Position numbers and translations under genes: made by a program. A DNA stretch of 64,000 nucleotides from Cytophaga hutchinsonii ATCC 33406 (GTDB lineage Bacteria > Bacteroidota > Bacteroidia > Cytophagales > Cytophagaceae). The number at the start of each line of letters is the position of its first letter. Positions within the stretch are counted from its first letter, which is position 1. Positions 45,697 through 54,265 of this stretch are shown here, piece by piece. The notes beneath the pieces are model-generated. The model was not told where the DNA came from, searched no databases, and worked only from the letters and a program-made list of their open reading frames with translations. The stretch is taken from positions 56,001 to 120,000 of the forward strand of contig NC_008255.1 of assembly GCF_000014145.1 (NCBI RefSeq), in the 5' to 3' direction.

Positions 45697-46401
45697 ATGA
45701 AAAAAATTATCGTAGCTATTGACGGGTATTCGGCGTGTGGGAAAAGCACAACAGCGAAGATATTAGCAGCAAAACTAGGTTACGTATACATAGATACAGG
45801 CGCTATGTATCGCTCCGTTGCTTTATATTTCATTCAGCATTACATAAACAGCACCAATCCTAAAGCTGTTGCAGAAGCATTAAACCAAATTCACATTTCT
45901 TTTGTTCATAATAATAAAACAGAAACATGTGAAACGTATCTCAACGGTCTGAACGTTGAATCTGAAATCCGGAAAATGTATGTTTCTGAAAAGGTTAGTG
46001 AAGTAAGCGCTATTCCGGAAGTAAGGAAACGTATGGTTGAACTTCAGCAAAAAATGGCACGTAAAAGAGGCGTTGTTATGGATGGAAGAGATATCGGTAC
46101 GCATGTTTTCCCTGACGCGGAACTTAAGATATTCATGGTGGCAGACATGCATGTACGCGCATTCAGAAGGCAGCAGGAATTGTTTGAAAGAAAACAAATC
46201 ATTGACCTGGATGACATCATCAAAAATATTGAAAGCCGTGATTTGATGGATACAACAAGAGAAGAGTCACCGTTAAGAAAAGCTTCTGATGCATATGAAA
46301 TAGATACAACCTACATAACTGTTGAAGAGCAGGTAGATTGTATTATGAACATTGCAGTCGGGAAGATGATTGAATTGGAATACAACATTGAAAATATTTA
46401 A
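45697..46401 (+). CDS. cmk: Cytidylate kinase, 234 residues
   Basis: Phosphorylates CMP and dCMP. P-loop GYSACGKST at 10-18, the substrate motif IDTGAMYRSVA, MDGRDIGTHVFPDAE and RQQELFERK/ESRDLMDTTREESPL in the lid and C-terminal region are all typical. Length normal. It precedes ispH by 47 bases in the same direction; the gap holds a short palindrome GGGATA-TAC-TATCCC. Confidence 0.96.
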   Translation: MKKIIVAIDGYSACGKSTTAKILAAKLGYVYIDTGAMYRSVALYFIQHYINSTNPKAVAEALNQIHISFVHNNKTETCETYLNGLNVESEIRKMYVSEKVSEVSAIPEVRKRMVELQQKMARKRGVVMDGRDIGTHVFPDAELKIFMVADMHVRAFRRQQELFERKQIIDLDDIIKNIESRDLMDTTREESPLRKASDAYEIDTTYITVEEQVDCIMNIAVGKMIELEYNIENI

Positions 46402-46448
46402 TACAGATAATTTCAACCCGGGATATACTATCCCAAATAAATACTGAA

Positions 46449-47330
46449 ATGGATGTAATTATAGATAAAAATTCAGGCTACTGTTTCGGCGTTGAGTTTG
46501 CTATTCAGATGGCGGAAGATGAAATGGCTACAGGCGAGCCGTTGTTTTGTCTTGGCGACATCGTTCATAATAGCATGGAGGTAGAGCGGTTAGCTAAAAA
46601 AGGATTGAAAATTATAGATCGGGAAGAATTAAAAAAACTTTCAGATTGTAAAGTTTTAATCCGTGCACACGGAGAGCCGCCGGAAACCTACCAGCTTGCA
46701 TTAGAAAATAATATTGAACTGGTAGATGCATCTTGTCCGGTTGTATTAAAACTGCAGAACAGAGTTAAAGCATCGTTTGACGCTATTGATTCAAAAGACG
46801 GGCAGATTGTCATATACGGACAGGAAGGTCACGCTGAAGTGATTGGTATTGCAGGCCAGACAGGAGATAAAGCAATTGTTATTACAACGGAAAAAGATCT
46901 GGATAAGATTGATTTTGAAAAGCCTGTAACCTTGTATTCTCAAACAACAAAAAGTACACAGGGTTTTTATAAAATGAAAGACCTGATTGAAGCACGTGTT
47001 GCAGAAGCAGGAAAAAACGTTGACGAAAACTTTGAATACAATGACAGTATTTGCAGACAGGTATCAAACAGAGAGCCTCAGTTGAGAAAATTCTCAAAGG
47101 AATTTGATGTTGTTATTTTTGTGAGCGGCAAAAAAAGCTCAAACGGCAAAGCATTATACGGCGTTTGTAAACAGGAAAACGAACGGAGTTATTTTGTAGA
47201 AAATGAAACAGAAATAGAACCTTCCTGGATAAGAGCTACAGACAATGTAGGCATCTGCGGTGCAACGTCTACCCCTATGTGGCTGATGGAAAAAGTGCAG
47301 AACTATATACAGGCACACTCCTGGAATTAA
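46449..47330 (+). CDS. ispH: 4-hydroxy-3-methylbut-2-enyl diphosphate reductase, 293 residues
   Basis: Last step of the MEP route to isoprenoid precursors; an iron-sulphur enzyme. The three cluster cysteines are Cys12 (GYCFGVEFAI), Cys96 (DASCPVVLKL) and Cys202 (DSICRQVSNR), matching IspH/LytB spacing. His in GEEGHAE-like motif (GQEGHAEVIG) binds the diphosphate. Length is slightly below E. coli (316). Tells that the organism uses the MEP pathway. Same direction as cmk and the DUF502 gene. Confidence 0.97.
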   Translation: MDVIIDKNSGYCFGVEFAIQMAEDEMATGEPLFCLGDIVHNSMEVERLAKKGLKIIDREELKKLSDCKVLIRAHGEPPETYQLALENNIELVDASCPVVLKLQNRVKASFDAIDSKDGQIVIYGQEGHAEVIGIAGQTGDKAIVITTEKDLDKIDFEKPVTLYSQTTKSTQGFYKMKDLIEARVAEAGKNVDENFEYNDSICRQVSNREPQLRKFSKEFDVVIFVSGKKSSNGKALYGVCKQENERSYFVENETEIEPSWIRATDNVGICGATSTPMWLMEKVQNYIQAHSWN

Positions 47331-47378
47331 TAAAAGAAATAAATACCCCCTGATTAATTATATATAGTACCGATACCG

Positions 47379-47951
47379 ATGAAAACACTTATACGCTATT
47401 TTATTCAGGGTTTATTATTCTGGACACCGATCTTTATCACGGTGTACATTATTTTTTTTATTTTTAGTGTGTTTGACCGGATCATACCAGCCTTATTCAA
47501 TGTAGAACTGACACCAGGGTTGGGCATTTTAATTGTTGTAGTGTTCTTAACAACTACGGGATCCATCACATCTATGCTGCTAGTAAAGCCTGCATTTAGT
47601 TTTTTAGAAAACTATGTCTATAAAATTCCATTCATAAATATTATTTATTCTTCTTCCAAAGATGTTGTAAGCGCTATTGTTGGAGAGAAGAAACGGTTTG
47701 ATCATCCGGTAATGGTAAAAACAGGTGGTGGAGAGACAGGTACATTCAGAATTGGTTTTGTTACCCGAGATGAATTTAATGTTAAGCAACTGGAAACATT
47801 AGTGGCAGTATATTTTCCGCACTCATATAATATATCCGGCAACATACTTTTTGTGCCCAAAGACAAGGTACTTCCTTTAAATATCACGGGTGCAGAAGCA
47901 ATGAAATTTATTGTGTCTGCAGGTATGACCGGAAACCTGGACGAAAAATAA
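47379..47951 (+). CDS. DUF502 family membrane protein, 190 residues
   Basis: Two membrane segments near the N-terminus (residues about 8-30 and 45-68), then a soluble domain. The motifs WTPIFITVYIIFFIF, IPFINIIYSSSKDV and FPHSYNISGNILFVPKDK are typical of DUF502, a widespread family without a known biochemical function. Follows ispH by 48 bases and may be co-transcribed with it. The following gap contains the 11-bp-phased promoter of the TonB receptor. Confidence 0.9.
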   Translation: MKTLIRYFIQGLLFWTPIFITVYIIFFIFSVFDRIIPALFNVELTPGLGILIVVVFLTTTGSITSMLLVKPAFSFLENYVYKIPFINIIYSSSKDVVSAIVGEKKRFDHPVMVKTGGGETGTFRIGFVTRDEFNVKQLETLVAVYFPHSYNISGNILFVPKDKVLPLNITGAEAMKFIVSAGMTGNLDEK

Positions 47952-48012
47952 CACGGCATGTTATCGCAGTATCGTTTAAATGTTTCTTTTGTGTTATCAA
48001 ATTGTCTCTTGG

Positions 48013-48089
48013 TAACAATTCCGTAACAATCCCTTTATTTTGACATAACAGCACGATAAACATAGGGTAATAGCATACATGTAGCTTTG
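48013..48089 (+). promoter_or_regulatory. TonB-receptor promoter with 11-bp-phased TAACA boxes
   Basis: TAACA at 48013, 48024 and 48046, TAAAC at 48057, TAATA at 48068: all on an 11-base grid. The -7 element TAGCTTTG is at 48082-48089, 14 bases from the start of the last box. There is no TTTG at -33, as expected for an activator-dependent promoter. Two more promoters in the window share this layout. Confidence 0.65.
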
Positions 48090-48122
48090 CATTGTAAAAA
48101 TCAAACTACAATAAAGCTCGTG

Positions 48123-50960
48123 ATGAATACTCTACGTTTTCCAAAATGGTTGTCCCTATCAGCTGTTTTTCTATTACTTTCATTTACCGCCCCTTTTACA
48201 AGTTTAGCTCAGACAGGTTCTCTTAAAGGAACATTAATCGATTCAACAGCAAATGAATTGATTTTCGGAGCAATCATTTCATCCCCTGAGTTTCCAAACA
48301 TCGGTGCTCAGTCGGATTTTGATGGGAACTTCTTAATTCAAAACATTAAACCCGGAACGTATAACTTCAAAATATCTTATATCGGATATAAAGAAGTGTT
48401 ATTAAATGGTATCGTTGTTAATGCAGGCCAGACAACAGATCTGGGAACGATAAATATAAAGATAGATGAAGAAGTACCTGTTATTGAAATTGTGGGAGAA
48501 GTAGCTACCAACACAGAACAGGCTGTTGTGCAGGAAGTGAGAGCACAGGATCAGGTTGTTTCAGGGATTTCTGCAGAGCAGATATCGAAATCTCAGGATA
48601 GAGATGCCGCAGCTGTTATTTCCAGAATTCCTGGAGTTACATTAATAGATGGTCGTTTTATCATGATCAGAGGTTTAAGTGAACGCTATAATAACGTTTT
48701 ATTAAATGGTGCAATTGCTCCATCGTCCGAATCTGAAACAAGGGCATTTTCATTCGACATTTTACCAAGTAATGTTATAGATAGAATACTTGTATTTAAA
48801 TCCGGTGCAGCAGAAATGCCGGGCGATTTTGCGGGTGGTATTATAAAAGTATATACAAAAGCGAATGTAGATAAAAACATTACTTCATTAGGAATCAGCT
48901 TGGGCTACAGAACGGCTACAACGTTTAAAAGCTTTACAAGACAAAGCGGCTATAATGCAGACTGGACAACTTTCGGAAATAATGCGAGAGAGCTGCCGGC
49001 AGATTTTCCAAAAGATTTAAAAAATCTTGGTTTTGATTATAACAAATCTGTTGAATATTCTAAACAACTGGATTACAACTGGAACACGAAAGAAACTACT
49101 GCAATGCCGGACTTAAGAATGAATCTGTTGGTTGGCAGAAATTTTTATGCAGGAAGTGTTAAGATAAGCTCAATAAATAACCTGTCGTATTCAAATGTTT
49201 ATCAAAGCTACAAAAATGATCGTTTCAGATATTGGAACTATGATTCAGAAGGCAAAAGTGAAACAAAATTAGCATTCAAAGATCAATACAGCGTTAACAG
49301 CTATCGCTTAGGTTTAATGAGCAACTGGTCAGCAAACTTTACAAAAAGTGTAAACAAAAAAATACTTACGTTTAGAAATTTTTATACCAGATCAGCATTT
49401 AACGAAACGCAATTCAGAAGCGGTTATGATAATGAGAAAACGCAGGAGTTATTATTTCAGTCGCTTCGTTATGGAACAAACGCAATTTTCAGCTCACAGC
49501 TTGAAGGTGAACATGGCATGCGTTCAAACAAAGATAATTTAACATGGGTTGTTGGTTTCTCTCAGATCACACGAAGTGAGCCCGATTGGAAACGTGCATC
49601 CCAGACACGTCAGTTAGGCTCTTCAGATCCTTTCAGAACGGTCGTTCAGCCTGGCCCTACAGCGCAGGATGGTGCCTCATTCTTTACAAAACTTACAGAA
49701 GGTGTTGTTATGAATAGTGTAGACTATGCAAGAAACATGTTAAATCATACCGACTCTTCACGTGTGAGATTAACATTAAAAGTTGGGTATTATGCAGAAT
49801 ATAAAAAGCGTACGTATTATGCGAGATGGATGTCTCTGACTGATGCAGGTATTGACCCGTCGTTAAAATTCCTTAGCCCGGATGAATTATTTCAATCACA
49901 GTATTTAGGTTACCCGAATGGTTTGTTATTACAGGAAGGTACCAGAACGCAGGATAGATATGATGCATCAAATACATTGATTGCCGGATATGCAGGAGCC
50001 AACTTCGTTATCTCAAAAGTTACTATTGATGGTGGTCTACGGATGGAGAATAACAGACAACAGATTGAATCCGCTGTTGATGGAACACCTGTAATCATTG
50101 ATAATAAAATTTTAACTCCATTACCATTCCTTAACCTGTCCTACAGATTCCATGAAAAGTGGGTATTGAGAGGTAGTGCGATGAAGACAATTAACAGACC
50201 GGAATTCAGAGAGCTTTCACCATTCCCGTTCTATGATTTTAACATTCCTGCAGATAAAACAGGCAACCCAAACCTGAAAGTATGTGACATCATAAACCTG
50301 GACACAAGATTGGAATTTTATCCGACCGAAGCTGAAATGGTTGCAGTTGGTGTGTTTTACAAACACTTCAAAAATCCAATTGAAGCATATCTGTTACAAG
50401 GAGCTTCTAACTTAGTTTATATCTATGATAATGCGCCTGAAGCACAATCTTATGGTGTTGAATTTGAATTAAGAAAATCTCTTGAATCGTTTACTAATGT
50501 TGAATTCATGCAGCGCTTTTCTTTATTATTCAACGGCTCTTTAATTTATTCTCAAATAAATTTTGGAAATGATTTAACATCGTACAGCAATTTGATTCAG
50601 AAAAGAGCAATGCAAGGACAAAGCCCATATGTAGTAAATGCTGGTATTTACTACAGCTATAGAAAAACAAAACTAAGCGGCTTGTATAATGTTTACGGTC
50701 CAAGAATATTCTCTGTAGGTGATAGCCAGATCAGAACGATCTATGAAATGCCACGTGCGTCCTTAGATGTAACATATTCATATGAATTGAATAAGAAGAC
50801 AGAATTAAGAATTGGTATTTCTAATCTTCTGAACTCCTCAATCAGACTGCAGGAAGATGGAAATAACAATAGAAAATTGAATGAGAAAGATATTGATAAA
50901 AATATTTCTCAATACAGAATCGGACAGAATATCAATGTTGGTTTTGTATATAATTTCTAA
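48123..50960 (+). CDS. TonB-dependent outer-membrane receptor, 945 residues
   Basis: Energy-coupled importer or adhesin receptor. Signal peptide (about 1-30, LSLSAVFLLLSFTAPF ... SLAQ), carboxypeptidase-regulatory-like (CarboxypepD_reg) domain at about 33-115 (GSLKGTLIDSTANELIFGAI), plug domain (about 145-270, AAVISRIPGVTLIDGRFIMI, then FAGGIIKVYTKA) and a beta barrel to the C-terminal strand ending VGFVYNF. I start at the ATG at 48123; the longer frame begins with TTG. It is followed by two lipoproteins that may form its extracellular lid, but they are not SusD-like. The substrate is unknown; the promoter boxes suggest nutrient control. Confidence 0.92.
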   Translation: MNTLRFPKWLSLSAVFLLLSFTAPFTSLAQTGSLKGTLIDSTANELIFGAIISSPEFPNIGAQSDFDGNFLIQNIKPGTYNFKISYIGYKEVLLNGIVVNAGQTTDLGTINIKIDEEVPVIEIVGEVATNTEQAVVQEVRAQDQVVSGISAEQISKSQDRDAAAVISRIPGVTLIDGRFIMIRGLSERYNNVLLNGAIAPSSESETRAFSFDILPSNVIDRILVFKSGAAEMPGDFAGGIIKVYTKANVDKNITSLGISLGYRTATTFKSFTRQSGYNADWTTFGNNARELPADFPKDLKNLGFDYNKSVEYSKQLDYNWNTKETTAMPDLRMNLLVGRNFYAGSVKISSINNLSYSNVYQSYKNDRFRYWNYDSEGKSETKLAFKDQYSVNSYRLGLMSNWSANFTKSVNKKILTFRNFYTRSAFNETQFRSGYDNEKTQELLFQSLRYGTNAIFSSQLEGEHGMRSNKDNLTWVVGFSQITRSEPDWKRASQTRQLGSSDPFRTVVQPGPTAQDGASFFTKLTEGVVMNSVDYARNMLNHTDSSRVRLTLKVGYYAEYKKRTYYARWMSLTDAGIDPSLKFLSPDELFQSQYLGYPNGLLLQEGTRTQDRYDASNTLIAGYAGANFVISKVTIDGGLRMENNRQQIESAVDGTPVIIDNKILTPLPFLNLSYRFHEKWVLRGSAMKTINRPEFRELSPFPFYDFNIPADKTGNPNLKVCDIINLDTRLEFYPTEAEMVAVGVFYKHFKNPIEAYLLQGASNLVYIYDNAPEAQSYGVEFELRKSLESFTNVEFMQRFSLLFNGSLIYSQINFGNDLTSYSNLIQKRAMQGQSPYVVNAGIYYSYRKTKLSGLYNVYGPRIFSVGDSQIRTIYEMPRASLDVTYSYELNKKTELRIGISNLLNSSIRLQEDGNNNRKLNEKDIDKNISQYRIGQNINVGFVYNF

Positions 50961-50979
50961 AACAAGAATCATACTAACA

Positions 50980-51023
50980 TAATATCCAAGTAACAATCAG
51001 TTAACATTTAAAAAGCACCTTTG
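50980..51023 (+). promoter_or_regulatory. Promoter of the beta-helix lipoprotein gene with 11-bp-phased boxes
   Basis: TAATA at 50980, TAACA at 50991 and 51002, then -7 element CACCTTTG at 51016-51023; 14 bases from last box to -7, the same as at 48.0 and 53.2 kb. Confidence 0.62.
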
Positions 51024-51049
51024 CATAACAAATAACTATTGAACTAATC

Positions 51050-52444
51050 ATGAAAAAAACAGTTAAAAGTATTTTATACATCTTGTTAGCAGCAGCATTT
51101 GTTGTTACATCTTGTAAAGACAAAAAAGATGATCCGGCTCCTTCAAATGGCGGAAATACAAATGTTGAAGTGATAGAAGGTGAAATTTCTTCCGATAAAA
51201 CATTAGATGCATCAAAAAAATATCTGTTAAAAGGTAAAGTATATGTATTGTCTGGTCACAAAATTGTAATCCCTGCTGGTACAGTAATATTTGGCGATAA
51301 AACTACACAAGGCGCTTTAATCATTAACAGAGGCGCTAAAATCGAAGCAGTTGGAACAGCTTCAAATCCTATCGTATTCACGTCTAACGCACCTGCAGGT
51401 TACAGACAAAGAGGTGACTGGGCTGGTATTGTAATTTGTGGAAATGCACAAACTAACAAAGGTTCAAACAATCCGATTGAAGGTATTCAGGGCACAGGTG
51501 GTGTTAACGGTTACTATGGTCCGAATGGCGCTACTCCGGATAATACACAGAATTCAGGAACAATGAAATTTGTTCGTATTGAATATGCTGGTTTCCCTCT
51601 TTCTGATGACAATGAATTGAATTCATTAACATTTGGTTCTGTAGGAAGCGGAACAACAATTGAAAACATCATGGTTTCTTATGCAAATGATGATGCGTAT
51701 GAATGGTTCGGTGGAACGATTAATCACAAATACCTTATTGCTTACAGCACAATTGATGATGACTTTGATACAGATGCCGGTTATTCAGGAAGTATCCAAT
51801 ACGGTTTAGTTGTAAGAGATAACAACATTGCGGATAAATCAACTTCAAGAGCATTTGAATCTTCTTCAAACGCTACAGGTGCTGATCCGGATTCTGAATG
51901 TAAATTTGCAAACTTTACAATTCTTGGTCCATGGATCTATGCAGATACTTCATCAACAGCTAACATTGCAGCAAGCTTTGGTAACGCTATTGAGATCAAC
52001 ACAAGCTCAAACATCAAAGTTTGGAACTCAATGATCTTAGGTTTCACAGTTCCTGTAAACATGAACGGTGGCGATAACTCTGAAGTTAAAAACAACATTT
52101 TATATGGCCGCGATTCATTAGTTGTTAAAACTGCCAATGCTAAAGGGACATTTGCTGACAACACAGTGATCACCAGCAGAATCTTAAAATCTATCTATGG
52201 TACCTCAGTATTCACAGGTAAAGATTCTAAGAAAAATAAATCTGAATCTTCAAGTGCATTGTATTTCAACAATCCAAATCCACTTCAGGCAGCAGGTTCT
52301 CCTTATGCTACAGGAGCTCCAAGCTTAGCTGCAAGCGGATTTACAGCTGAAAGTTATTATGGCGCATTTGGTACTACTGCTAATGCAGGTTGGGCATGGG
52401 GCCAGGCTTGGATTAACTTCGCACCAAATAACACAGCATACTAA
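51050..52444 (+). CDS. Putative beta-helix surface lipoprotein, 464 residues
   Basis: Lipoprotein signal AAAFVVTSC with the charged CKDKKDDPAPSNGG linker common in surface lipoproteins of Bacteroidota. The rest is beta-rich with repeats of about 20-30 residues (KIVIPAGTVIFGDKTTQGAL, IENIMVSYANDDAYEWFGGT, FANFTILGPWIYADTS) as in right-handed parallel beta helices. Acidic clusters (DDDFDTDAG, DNNIADK) could bind calcium. It directly follows the TonB receptor and has its own promoter of the same type, so the two are likely partners, perhaps in binding and importing a polymer or phosphate-containing ligand; this last is inference. Confidence 0.8.
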   Translation: MKKTVKSILYILLAAAFVVTSCKDKKDDPAPSNGGNTNVEVIEGEISSDKTLDASKKYLLKGKVYVLSGHKIVIPAGTVIFGDKTTQGALIINRGAKIEAVGTASNPIVFTSNAPAGYRQRGDWAGIVICGNAQTNKGSNNPIEGIQGTGGVNGYYGPNGATPDNTQNSGTMKFVRIEYAGFPLSDDNELNSLTFGSVGSGTTIENIMVSYANDDAYEWFGGTINHKYLIAYSTIDDDFDTDAGYSGSIQYGLVVRDNNIADKSTSRAFESSSNATGADPDSECKFANFTILGPWIYADTSSTANIAASFGNAIEINTSSNIKVWNSMILGFTVPVNMNGGDNSEVKNNILYGRDSLVVKTANAKGTFADNTVITSRILKSIYGTSVFTGKDSKKNKSESSSALYFNNPNPLQAAGSPYATGAPSLAASGFTAESYYGAFGTTANAGWAWGQAWINFAPNNTAY

Positions 52445-52472
52445 TTATTTACAAAAAAAGTTGGTAATTTTA

Positions 52473-52506
52473 ATAGAGCCAGGATATACATATATCCTGG
52501 CTCTAT
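52473..52506 (+). terminator. Long hairpin between the two lipoprotein genes
   Basis: Sixteen bases on each side (52473-52488 and 52491-52506) are perfectly complementary; a real RNA loop would take the inner bases. The T-run after it is weak, so it may act as a terminator or as a processing or attenuation site. Confidence 0.65.
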
Positions 52507-52534
52507 CTTATTTATAAATAAAAATAAATTCTAA

Positions 52535-53137
52535 ATGAAATCAGGTATACAATTCTTCATCATATTTATACTGACGCTAACATGGTCATGTAACTCTTCA
52601 TTAAAAAAGCCAGAAGAGGTAATAGGAAAAGACGTTCAGGAACATTTGAATTTTTTATCTACATACATAATAAAAAAGCCAACAGAAATATCCGATACTG
52701 CATGGTTCTCAGACAGCTTGACAAAATATAAGGTTGGTCGCTTAACAGATTATGATGTTGCGTATGAATACGCTTCTATGTCTCAGGATACAGTACATTA
52801 TATTGTTAGCCGCAAAGAACTCGGAAGGGATTTTGAAAATTACAGATTATTAGGTGGGCGTTACATATGGGGGAAGAAACCAGAATTTATTGAAGAAAAA
52901 TTTATATCCATCAGATACAGTAAAGAAGACTTTCCAAAGGTGCTTCCAACACTGATTCCATATCTGTACACCGGCGACGTACTTTCTTTTCAAACAGCAA
53001 ATAAAGATACTGTGATTCAATGGCCGGAGAAGGGTGTATTTTATGATAAACAAACACATAAATGGGAGCTGGGAGCTGAAAATGAATTCTATTTTTTAAA
53101 ACAAATGAAAGATAGTCTCAAAGCAGCGGGCAAGTAG
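52535..53137 (+). CDS. Putative lipoprotein, 200 residues
   Basis: Signal ends in LTLTWSC, a clear lipobox with Cys19. The mature 180 residues are mixed alpha-beta with many charged residues; VGRLTDYDVAYEYASMSQDT and GKKPEFIEEKFISIRYSKED stand out but match no family I know. It follows the beta-helix lipoprotein after a hairpin and belongs to the same neighbourhood by direction and export signal. Possibly a third component of the receptor system. Confidence 0.7.
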   Translation: MKSGIQFFIIFILTLTWSCNSSLKKPEEVIGKDVQEHLNFLSTYIIKKPTEISDTAWFSDSLTKYKVGRLTDYDVAYEYASMSQDTVHYIVSRKELGRDFENYRLLGGRYIWGKKPEFIEEKFISIRYSKEDFPKVLPTLIPYLYTGDVLSFQTANKDTVIQWPEKGVFYDKQTHKWELGAENEFYFLKQMKDSLKAAGK

Positions 53138-53138
53138 T

Positions 53139-53204
53139 TAACAATTCAGTAAAGATTCAATAATATACAGGTAGCCATTAGGTAACATTGGTAACGTACC
53201 TTTG
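53139..53204 (+). promoter_or_regulatory. Third 11-bp-phased promoter, driving a short RNA
   Basis: TAACA at 53139, TAAAG at 53150, TAATA at 53161, TAGCC at 53172, TAACA at 53183: five boxes on an exact 11-base grid. The -7 element TACCTTTG, a perfect consensus match, is at 53197-53204, again 14 bases after the last box start. Confidence 0.65.
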
Positions 53205-53210
53205 AAGCTG

Positions 53211-53271
53211 AAAACAGAGCTATTCAATTTTTTAATCTTATGGGCGTCAGACGGACGCCCTTATTTTTTTT
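53211..53271 (+). ncRNA. Candidate small RNA of about 60 nt under the phased promoter
   Basis: A consensus -7 element at 53197-53204 is followed by a strong terminator at 53242-53271 with no credible gene in between. The predicted RNA starts near 53211 and ends in the T-run. Its first 30 bases are A+U-rich and unstructured, the last part is the terminator stem, the layout of many regulatory small RNAs. An alternative is a decayed promoter that once served a lost gene. Confidence 0.45.
53242..53271 (+). terminator. Terminator of the candidate small RNA
   Basis: GGGCGTC (53242-53248), loop AGACG, GACGCCC (53254-53260), then TTATTTTTTTT. It can also end read-through from the 52535 lipoprotein gene. 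Confidence 0.92.
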
Positions 53272-53690
53272 CTCTGTTTTCTGTAAAATGGCATCAAAAT
53301 ATCCGACCTGTGTTATTTAAAAATGCGGGCATGCTGGTTTATCTGGAAAAGAAATTGCGGCTGGCCTTATACACCTGGAATAATTTCTTTCTTCGTATCC
53401 GAAGTAAAAACCTATAGCTTTTAACAAAATTAGAAGGCATGTATTTTCTTAAATAAAAATGCCGTGTGCCATTTTTATTATGAAGTTTAATGTATTCAGG
53501 GTCGAATGAGTGGATACCGTACATGGCAATTCATAGCGGGAGTGATACTGCAAAATTCAACAAATAGTGTTGCTATATCGTTACCTCAATCCTAAGCTAT
53601 TATTAATGTTGCAGGCAAGATGTGCACACCCTGACGATCTGTAGGGTTTAATGTTTTCTGTTCAGTATTATAAGGTTACAGATATTCTAA
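53272..53690. other. Intergenic stretch without a convincing gene
   Basis: A weak hairpin AAAAATG...CATTTTT is at 53455-53476. Frames here (for example one of 71 residues crossing the terminator) are poor in composition and have no start context. I see nothing else. Confidence 0.4.
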
Positions 53691-53807
53691 ATGGAAAAAA
53701 TAATAAATCTTATAAATGAAAACTTATACGCAGACGCTATTTCAGAAGTAAGTTTTTATATCGATGAAATAATATCAATCAGTATATTTTATATAAAACG
53801 ATACTGA
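53691..53807 (+). CDS. Possible very small ORF, 38 residues
   Basis: ATG at 53691 to TGA at 53805-53807, encoding MEKIINLINENLYADAISEV and a hydrophobic end (FYIDEIISISIFYIKRY). It ends 19 bases before a bidirectional terminator, which would suit an expressed gene. Composition is protein-like, but A+T-rich DNA often gives such frames by chance. No homologue known to me. Confidence 0.22.
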   Translation: MEKIINLINENLYADAISEVSFYIDEIISISIFYIKRY

Positions 53808-53825
53808 GTTGAAATAATTGGACAT

Positions 53826-53860
53826 AAAAAAGGCGTAATCAATTTGATTACGCCTTTTTA
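53826..53860 (-). terminator. Terminator of trxA, bidirectional
   Basis: AAAAAGGCGTAATC (53827-53840), loop AATT, GATTACGCCTTTTT (53846-53859): a 14-bp perfect stem with A and T runs on both sides. Confidence 0.93.
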
Positions 53861-53884
53861 AGAAGGTATACTGACAGCGTTAAT

Positions 53885-54205
53885 TTATAACTGCGCATCA
53901 ATTTTTTGTGCCAATACAGATTTAGGAACAACGCCAACTTGCTTGTCAACGATCTCACCTTTTTTCAATACCAGCAAAGTAGGAATTGAACGGATACCAA
54001 ACTTAGCTGATACAACCGGATTCTCATCTACATTCAATTTTGCAATCACTGCTTTACCAGCATAATCACCAGCAAGTTCTTCAACTACTGGCCCAATCAT
54101 TTTACAAGGTCCACACCATTCAGCCCAGAAATCTACTAATACTGGTTGATCTGTATTGATTATCTCTTCAAAGTTCGCGTCTGTTATTTCTACTGCTTTT
54201 CCCAT
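53885..54205 (-). CDS. trxA: Thioredoxin, 106 residues
   Basis: Small cytoplasmic dithiol-disulphide oxidoreductase. Active site WCGPCK with Cys31 and Cys34; buried Asp in VLVDFWAEW; cis-proline in IRSIPTLLV. Full length, no signal peptide. Downstream of dnaE in the same direction with a 60-base gap, and followed by a strong terminator. It could be co-transcribed with dnaE or have its own promoter. Confidence 0.97.
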   Translation of the reverse strand: MGKAVEITDANFEEIINTDQPVLVDFWAEWCGPCKMIGPVVEELAGDYAGKAVIAKLNVDENPVVSAKFGIRSIPTLLVLKKGEIVDKQVGVVPKSVLAQKIDAQL

Positions 54206-54265
54206 AATTGAAAATGTGTTAACTGTATACTGTAAACTTAATCAAATTTTAATAAAAATGGTTCC

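Noticed and set aside
53202..53417. 71-residue frame after the phased promoter
   Set aside because: It begins with TTG inside the -7 element and crosses a strong terminator, so it cannot be translated from that transcript as a normal gene.
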